Positions 24,416 to 28,783 of a stretch of 28,783 bases of DNA are shown here, one piece after another. How positions within the stretch are numbered: the stretch's first letter is position 1; each line of letters opens with the position of its first letter. The stretch lies in NCBI GenBank assembly GCA_964466455.1, contig CAYXNL010000030.1:1-28783 (forward strand), read 5' to 3'. A program made the position numbers and the translations under genes. Under the pieces are notes generated by a model that was not told the origin of the DNA, searched no databases, and worked only from the letters and a program-made list of their open reading frames with translations. This stretch comes from S010-25 sp964466455 (lineage in GTDB: Bacteria > Pseudomonadota > Gammaproteobacteria > SZUA-229).

Positions 24416-25912
24416 CTATTGTTCTTCAGTCTCAAACCAGGGGGCACGTGCTGCCATAATCAGTGCTGCGGCACGTTCCTCATCCATACTATAAATTTCC
24501 ATCAGTTCATCAACGGCCAGTTCCGCCAGGTCTTCCATTGTACATACCTGTTTTACTGCCAGTGCATTTGCCAGTTCCTCGTCCACCTCTTCCATTGCGA
24601 GTAAATCTGCTTCAGGCTTGTTATTTTCTAATACTTCTTCTGTCATGATAGCCTGAGTTAACAGGTAATCACTGGCGCGGCTGCGCAATTCGGCAACAAT
24701 ATCTCCATCAAATTCATCAATATCCAGCAGCTCGGCCTCGGGCACATAAGCCACTTCTTCAATCGTAGTAAAACCTTCTGCAACCAGAATCTCAGCGACT
24801 TGAGCGTCCACATCCAGATGTTCGGTAAACACCTGTAGATACCGAGCGCCCTCCTCCGCCGTCTTCGATTCTGCTTCCTGCTCCGTCATAACATTTAACT
24901 CCCAGCCGGTTAACTCACTGGCAAGGCGAATATTCTGACCACCGCGACCAATGGCCATCGCAAGTTTTTCTTCATCCACTGCAATGTTCATGCTATGAGC
25001 GTCTTCATCTACCACCAGCGACAGCACTTCAGCCGGAGACATAGCGTTAATGACAAACTGTGCCGAGTCCTCATTCCACAGGATAATATCCACACGCTCG
25101 CCACCTATTTCATTTGATACCGACTGCACACGTGAGCCACGCATGCCGACACAGGCTCCCACTGGGTCAATCCGGGCATCCAGTGCCCGCACAGAAATTT
25201 TAGCGCGTGAACCAGGGTCACGCGCACCACTGAGGATCTCAATCAGACCCTGATCCACCTCAGGCACTTCAAGCTTGAACAGTTCAACCAGAAATTCCGG
25301 GGCGGTACGGCTGATAAACAGTTGCGGACCACGGGTTTCGGATCGTACTTCCTTCAGGTATCCACGCAGACGATCGCCGGGACGTACCGCCTCGCGTGGA
25401 ATCATCGCCTCGCGCGGAATAAAACCTTCGACACCATTACCCAGATCAAGATAAACATTTCCCCGTTCAACACGTTTTACCGTGCCCATCACCAGCTCAC
25501 CTTCACGCCCCCGGTAAGCTTCAACAATACGTTCACGTTCCGCTTCCCGTACTTTTTGCACGATAACCTGCTTCGCAGTCTGTGCCGCAATACGACCAAA
25601 TTCAACCGACTCAATCTGTTCTTCAGTGTAATCACCAGGCTGGATATCCGGATCATCCAGGCGCGCTGCATCCAGTGTGGTTTCACCCAGTGGATTTTCC
25701 ATTGGTACATCTTCCTCTAACACCAACCAGCGACGGAAGGTTTCATATTCACCAGTATCACGGTCAATATCCACCCGCACTTCAATGTCCTGTCCACGTT
25801 TCTTGCGTGTAGCGGTTGCCAGCGCTACTTCTATTGCGCCAAAAATAACTTCTTTATCAACACTCTTTTCATTAGAAACAGCATCAACAACATAGAGGAT
25901 TTCCTTGTTCAT
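24416..25912 (-). CDS. nusA: Transcription termination/antitermination protein NusA
   Basis: 498 aa, standard for gammaproteobacteria. The N-terminal RNA-polymerase-binding domain (1-130) is followed by S1 (about 135-200, GELVMGTVKRVERGNVYLDLG) and two KH domains (about 200-345, with DPVGACVGMRGSRVQ and AIGRGGQNIRLA). Two acidic C-terminal repeats (about 365-420 and 440-495) end in RAPWFE. The two-repeat form is typical of Gammaproteobacteria. It lies between rimP (97-bp gap) and infB and is probably co-transcribed with both. Confidence 0.98.
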   Translation of the reverse strand: MNKEILYVVDAVSNEKSVDKEVIFGAIEVALATATRKKRGQDIEVRVDIDRDTGEYETFRRWLVLEEDVPMENPLGETTLDAARLDDPDIQPGDYTEEQIESVEFGRIAAQTAKQVIVQKVREAERERIVEAYRGREGELVMGTVKRVERGNVYLDLGNGVEGFIPREAMIPREAVRPGDRLRGYLKEVRSETRGPQLFISRTAPEFLVELFKLEVPEVDQGLIEILSGARDPGSRAKISVRALDARIDPVGACVGMRGSRVQSVSNEIGGERVDIILWNEDSAQFVINAMSPAEVLSLVVDEDAHSMNIAVDEEKLAMAIGRGGQNIRLASELTGWELNVMTEQEAESKTAEEGARYLQVFTEHLDVDAQVAEILVAEGFTTIEEVAYVPEAELLDIDEFDGDIVAELRSRASDYLLTQAIMTEEVLENNKPEADLLAMEEVDEELANALAVKQVCTMEDLAELAVDELMEIYSMDEERAAALIMAARAPWFETEEQ

Positions 25913-26009
25913 ATTGTTATAGCCTCAGGATATTTATTCTTCATCATAGTTAACTTTAGTTATAAATATATCACTAAAAATCATTCAATTAGCGTGCACA
26001 TGATATCAA

Positions 26010-26465
26010 TTAAAACTGTGGAACCAATCTTGCCTTATCAATTGCTGCCATTGGCAGAGTCAATTCTTCAGTCTCTGTTTCTATTACCACAGACAGATCG
26101 TCCGCACCAAGTAACCTGCCTTTAAAATTCCGCTGCCCTTCAAGTGGCATGGATGTTTTTATTTTGACCATTTCGCCGATAAAGCGTTGAAAGTCCTTCA
26201 GTCGTTTTAGCGGCCTATCCACACCAGGGGATGAAACTTCCAGGGTAAACTGTCCTCTGACCGGATCTTCAACATCAATCAGGGCACTAATTTGCCGACT
26301 AACCGACGAACAATCTTCAATAGTAACGCCAGCCTGTGCGTCTATATACAATCGCAGAACCCCATGTTTCGGGTTTGGGAAGTGCTCAATTTCAATCAGC
26401 TCATAACCCATACCACTCACTACGGGTTCAAACAGTGACCATAAATTAGATAAATCTCGTGCCAT
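26010..26465 (-). CDS. rimP: Ribosome maturation factor RimP
   Basis: 151 aa. Needed for 30S maturation. The blocks GYELIEIE, LRLYIDAQAGVTIEDCSSVSRQISALIDVEDP and LEVSSPGVDRPLKRLKDFQRFIG identify the family. It is first in the nusA-infB operon. The start follows a hairpin of 17 nt by 8 nt, so its weak GGGA ribosome binding site is partly inside the stem. No tRNA or secG is found upstream, unlike in enteric genomes. Confidence 0.97.
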   Translation of the reverse strand: MARDLSNLWSLFEPVVSGMGYELIEIEHFPNPKHGVLRLYIDAQAGVTIEDCSSVSRQISALIDVEDPVRGQFTLEVSSPGVDRPLKRLKDFQRFIGEMVKIKTSMPLEGQRNFKGRLLGADDLSVVIETETEELTLPMAAIDKARLVPQF

Positions 26466-26473
26466 ATCAAATC

Positions 26474-26490
26474 CCGTATCAAGGATACGG
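26474..26490 (-). other. Hairpin covering the rimP ribosome binding site
   Basis: CCGTATC-AAG-GATACGG, a perfect 7-bp stem with a 3-nt loop, 8 nt before the rimP ATG. On the mRNA the 3' arm runs into GGGA, the only Shine-Dalgarno candidate. It may restrict rimP translation. Confidence 0.45.
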
Positions 26491-26535
26491 TTATATATCT
26501 GTGTGGTAAAAAACCATCATTTCTTCACCACTAAC

Positions 26536-26562
26536 AAAAAGGCCCCGTAAACGGAGCCTTTT
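26536..26562 (-). terminator. Intrinsic terminator upstream of rimP
   Basis: AAGGC-CCCGT-AA-ACGG-AGCCTT stem with one mismatch. On the minus strand it is followed by TTTTT, on the plus strand by TTTT. It would stop transcription entering from the right before the rimP operon. Confidence 0.7.
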
Positions 26563-26807
26563 CCAAAATTCCTGACGTACCTCATACTACATGTACGTGA
26601 CACCGCATTCATCATTGTGCTACCAGGAAAATAACAATGGTAGCGGGCGCAAGTTGCCAATGCTATCTAGCGCTGGTCACTGCCTATGATGTCGCACCAA
26701 AACTGCTACAAAAGCTGCGTTACTATCTGTTGTAGAGGGAGTTCGCGCTTCGAAGGCTGCGGATTATACCAGCATTTCTGACCTTCCACCAACAGGGAGG
26801 CAGAAAA

Positions 26808-27145
26808 ATGTCTAAAAAACCTTCCCCCGATCAAAAATATAGCTACCCCTCGCCTTTTTTGTATGCGTTTTACCGAGGATGAGCGTAAGACCCTGGAGCT
26901 GGCAGCGGGTGATCGTCCGCTCGGTGCATATATAAGGTGGCTGATCTTTGGTGACGAAATCCCCAAAAACCGCACGCGCGGTAAAAAGCCGGTCAAAGAC
27001 CAAAAAGAGCTGGCAAAACTGCTCGCCATGTTCGGGCAATCGCGAATATCTTCTAACATCAACCAGCTTGCCAAAGCTGGCAAATTCTGGCTCCGGTTCA
27101 ACTTCACCGGAATATGCAAATATCTGTGTTTTTGCACACTCTTAA
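26808..27145 (+). pseudogene. mobC: Frameshifted mobC-like mobilization gene
   Basis: A MobC-type relaxosome accessory protein (ribbon-helix-helix, helps the relaxase at oriT) split over three frames. The ATG at 26808 has GGGAGG 8 nt upstream and reads MSKKPSPDQKYSYPSPF. In a run of six T near 26855-26860 the frame moves to CMRFTEDERKTLELAAGDRPLGAYIR (in part) and on through KDQKELAKLLAMFGQSRISSNINQLAKA. At about 27076-27080 an extra G (GCTGGCAAAT) moves it again to ANSGSGSTSPEYAN, ending at TAA 27143-27145. Removing one T and one G restores a MobC-like protein of about 111 aa. It is short at the C-terminus and no relaxase follows, so this is a relic of a mobilizable element. Sequencing error in homopolymers is possible for one shift. 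Confidence 0.75.
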
Positions 27146-27192
27146 GTATGCATATACAGTTATTGTTAAACTTATTGCACTATTTAACCCGC

Positions 27193-28236
27193 TCAGTGCA
27201 AATGATCGCTGCGAACGCTTGAATGAATTCTCTTACCGATTTTTGGATCGATTAGATTAAAATGTACCACAGCATCAAAAAGTGGTGTTTTTTTGATCTT
27301 GTATTTATGGTCATAGTGTTTATCGTTTTTAATGACTTCTAGCTCTGCCAATCCCAGGAATACTAAAAAGCGCTTACATGCCCTTGAGTAATAACAACGG
27401 CGCAAATCTTCTTCTGGAGTGGAATATGATGAGCCTTCCATTTCATCAACCACCATAGGGAAAGCGCGTAAAAAATCATCTTCGTAGACAGAAGTAAACG
27501 TCATTTTTTCACCATGCTGTTTCAACAAATACAGGGTAAACAAAAACGATTGCTGTATAAATGGAACATCACTGTAGTGATCCCAGTAGCCCCAATTAAA
27601 CTCACGACAATAGGTTTTAAAAATAATGGGGTAAAGTCCTTTTAAACCTGACTTGCTTGCAATTTTTTGATATTTTTTAGTCAAATAGAAACGTCCTTTG
27701 GCTTTACGAAGGAAGCCTGCCAACTCAAGTACAATACGCGCCACATGCAATTCAAAAAAATCATCTTCTTTATTCACCTTGTGAAAGGAAGAGAAAATAT
27801 CATCCGCATATAATTGACTGTAATCGCTCCATATTTCTCTACAGAGTTTTTGAGGTAGAGAGCCTTTAACTTTTGTTGCTTGCAAGCCTTTTTCATCGAT
27901 AGCTGAAATAATACCCTGCATTAACATCAAAACGGGGGCATCTGGCTCTATGGATAGTTGCTCAGCAAACTGAAAAAGCTCAGGCGTGTCATAGGCAAAA
28001 TTAAGCACTCGATAAACTTGCTCAGAAGACAGCCCAAGAAAATCATCTTGTGCTTTCTGATTTTGTTTTGCCATAAAGGTATCAGATGCTGCCTGCATTT
28101 CTTCTATTGAGTCAAATTCTTGTTCTGACAACAAATCACTTAATTCATCATTTACTGCGCACGCTACAGATAGGCAACAATGTTTATATTTTTTCCCACT
28201 ACCGCAAGGGCAAGGATCATTTCGACCAGTTTTCAT
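27193..28236 (-). CDS. SEC-C-motif protein of unknown function
   Basis: 347 aa. The N-terminus GRNDPCPCGSGKKYKHCC (4-21) is a SEC-C zinc motif with Cys9, Cys11, Cys20 and Cys21 (or His19), as found at the end of SecA and in many accessory proteins. The rest (about 40-347) is helical with many aromatic residues and no family I recognise; there is no signal peptide or membrane segment. It begins 3 nt after the stop of a 35-aa ORF and lies downstream of a fic gene, so it is the third gene of a likely operon. AGGA sits 10 nt before the ATG. The final residues SVRSDHLH lie close to the mobC relic and might have been altered at an old junction. Confidence 0.82.
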   Translation of the reverse strand: MKTGRNDPCPCGSGKKYKHCCLSVACAVNDELSDLLSEQEFDSIEEMQAASDTFMAKQNQKAQDDFLGLSSEQVYRVLNFAYDTPELFQFAEQLSIEPDAPVLMLMQGIISAIDEKGLQATKVKGSLPQKLCREIWSDYSQLYADDIFSSFHKVNKEDDFFELHVARIVLELAGFLRKAKGRFYLTKKYQKIASKSGLKGLYPIIFKTYCREFNWGYWDHYSDVPFIQQSFLFTLYLLKQHGEKMTFTSVYEDDFLRAFPMVVDEMEGSSYSTPEEDLRRCYYSRACKRFLVFLGLAELEVIKNDKHYDHKYKIKKTPLFDAVVHFNLIDPKIGKRIHSSVRSDHLH

Positions 28237-28239
28237 TTT

Positions 28240-28347
28240 CTAAATTCCTGACATTTCAATTATCTTCAACTCTAACCCCTCACATAACGAGCCTATCTTA
28301 AACCACCATAAAATGCGCGCTCCTCGACTATTTTTCTCAAGCTCCAT
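28240..28347 (-). CDS. 35-aa small ORF between fic and the SEC-C gene
   Basis: A short ORF from the ATG at 28347. AAGGAG overlaps the fic stop and lies 7 nt before the ATG, the best ribosome binding site in this part of the window. The stop TAG is 3 nt before the SEC-C start, so the three genes are packed as one operon. The peptide starts MELEKNSRGARILWWF and has a mixed amphipathic middle and one Cys at 22. It does not carry the (S/T)xxxE(G/N) inhibitory motif of Fic antitoxins; SLCEG is one residue too short. It may be a real small protein or only a coupling ORF. Confidence 0.5.
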   Translation of the reverse strand: MELEKNSRGARILWWFKIGSLCEGLELKIIEMSGI

Positions 28348-28358
28348 TGTAATACTCC

Positions 28359-28783
28359 TTAAACCAGTACCAGCCATTTATCTGTAAGTTCGTATTTGCG
28401 TGACTTATTGGCATCGCCATGCTGAATAATATATTCACTTTCAACCCATTTTTTGCACAAATTAAGTGCAGTTCGTGGGTGGATATTTAATAGCTCTGCA
28501 ATCTCGCGGGTGGTGATATATTTGCTTTTAGTAAACAAGCTCAAGACTTGTTTCTGCCTTTGGTCAAGCTCACGTAATAGTGCGCTGTGATCGGTTTTTT
28601 CACCTTTCGCCGCTTCACTTGCTTTTAATCGAACATTAGCAAACGCATCCGCCATGCCTTCGCAGAAATAAACAACCCAGGCGGTTATGTCTGCCTGTTC
28701 ACGACCAAAATAATAGTTGTGAGATTCGCCAACGGTAAGGGCGTTGTAGTAAGCCTGCAAATTTGTTGCATAATATTCTTCAA
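28359..28783 (-). CDS. Fic family protein, C-terminal part (partial)
   Basis: The C-terminal 141 codons of a gene that starts beyond the right edge; the frame is open through the last base. EEYYATNLQAYYNALTVG and HNYYFGREQADITAWVVYFCEGMADAF are the segment that follows the catalytic HxFx(D/E)GNGR loop in many Fic adenylyltransferases, so the catalytic loop lies just outside. A winged helix follows (about the last 65 residues, DQRQKQVLSLF...ITTREIAELLNIHPRTALNLCKKWVE), which suggests DNA binding or autoregulation. Fic enzymes transfer AMP to target hydroxyls. It overlaps its ribosome binding signal with the small ORF that follows. Confidence 0.85.
   Translation of the reverse strand, partial: EEYYATNLQAYYNALTVGESHNYYFGREQADITAWVVYFCEGMADAFANVRLKASEAAKGEKTDHSALLRELDQRQKQVLSLFTKSKYITTREIAELLNIHPRTALNLCKKWVESEYIIQHGDANKSRKYELTDKWLVLV

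Larger units (their letters stand above)
26466..26807. other. 342-bp gap between rimP and the mobC relic
   Basis: It holds the rimP leader hairpin, the terminator at 26536-26562, and a short inverted repeat ACGTAC...GTACGT near 26575-26605. The rest (26610-26800) shows no ORF, tRNA or promoter I can support. As the stretch just upstream of mobC it could hold an old transfer origin, but no oriT signature was recognised. Confidence 0.4.

Noticed and set aside
23634..24604. Two long plus-strand frames opposite infB and nusA
   Set aside because: The translations are low-complexity (Pro, Ser, Cys rich) and mirror the charged IF-2 linker; no motif and no Shine-Dalgarno.
26466..26807. Initiator tRNA or leucine tRNA upstream of rimP, as in enteric bacteria
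   Set aside because: No GGTTCGA-type T-loop or cloverleaf was found on either strand in the gap.
26706..27137. Minus-strand frame of 143 codons across the mobC relic
   Set aside because: It is antisense to clear MobC motifs and shows no family features of its own.
28240..28347. Fic antitoxin of the VbhA type
   Set aside because: The inhibitory motif (S/T)xxxE(G/N) is missing; SLCEG has one residue too few, and class I antitoxins normally precede fic.
1..28783. CRISPR array
   Set aside because: No regularly spaced direct repeats were seen; the only tandem repeat is the two-copy 11-bp unit before pnp.

Overview
The window is chromosomal DNA from a gammaproteobacterium. The strongest evidence is the conserved minus-strand run rimP-nusA-infB-rbfA-truB-rpsO-pnp (26465 down to 17734) and a BioA that aligns closely with the enteric enzyme. 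A TatT-type TRAP transporter and moderate-to-low G+C would suit a marine or sulfur-oxidising lineage, but the genus cannot be fixed from the sequence alone.

Layout. (1) 1-3923, minus: a Gld-type ABC exporter operon of ATPase, fused permease/GldG-like protein, and the start of a probable DUF4340 protein running off the left edge. (2) 4044-6099, plus: an OmpR-type response regulator and its histidine kinase, divergent from the ABC operon, with candidate operators between them. (3) 6103-6138: a perfect 36-bp palindrome, then bioA (6152-7435). (4) 7587-11622, plus: an A/T-rich three-gene cassette of acetolactate-synthase-like ThDP enzyme, GT-A-like glycosyltransferase and small sulfotransferase-like protein. 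(5) 16710 to 11617, minus: lipoprotein TatT, DctP, DctQ, DctM, a 129-aa unknown and a SAM methyltransferase. A 162-bp MITE-like element with 4-bp target duplications sits between dctP and dctQ. (6) A SPOR-domain lipoprotein with a clear promoter and terminator. (7) The translation/RNA-decay operon. (8) 26808-28783: accessory DNA with a twice-frameshifted mobC relic, then a minus-strand set of fic (partial), a 35-aa small ORF and a SEC-C-motif gene.

How the parts work together. Region 5 looks like a TPR-associated TRAP importer in which the lipoprotein TatT partners DctP to feed DctQM. Region 4 looks like a small glycan- or metabolite-modifying unit whose chemistry is not assignable. Region 7 is housekeeping. 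Region 8 is where a mobilizable element once met the chromosome next to rimP, and it now carries a possible Fic-linked accessory operon.

The best candidates for something undescribed are the ThDP enzyme/glycosyltransferase/sulfotransferase cassette and the fic-smallORF-SEC-C operon. Secondary items are the 36-bp palindrome with two possibly leaderless genes, and the MITE-like element with related scars. No tRNA, rRNA or CRISPR array was found.
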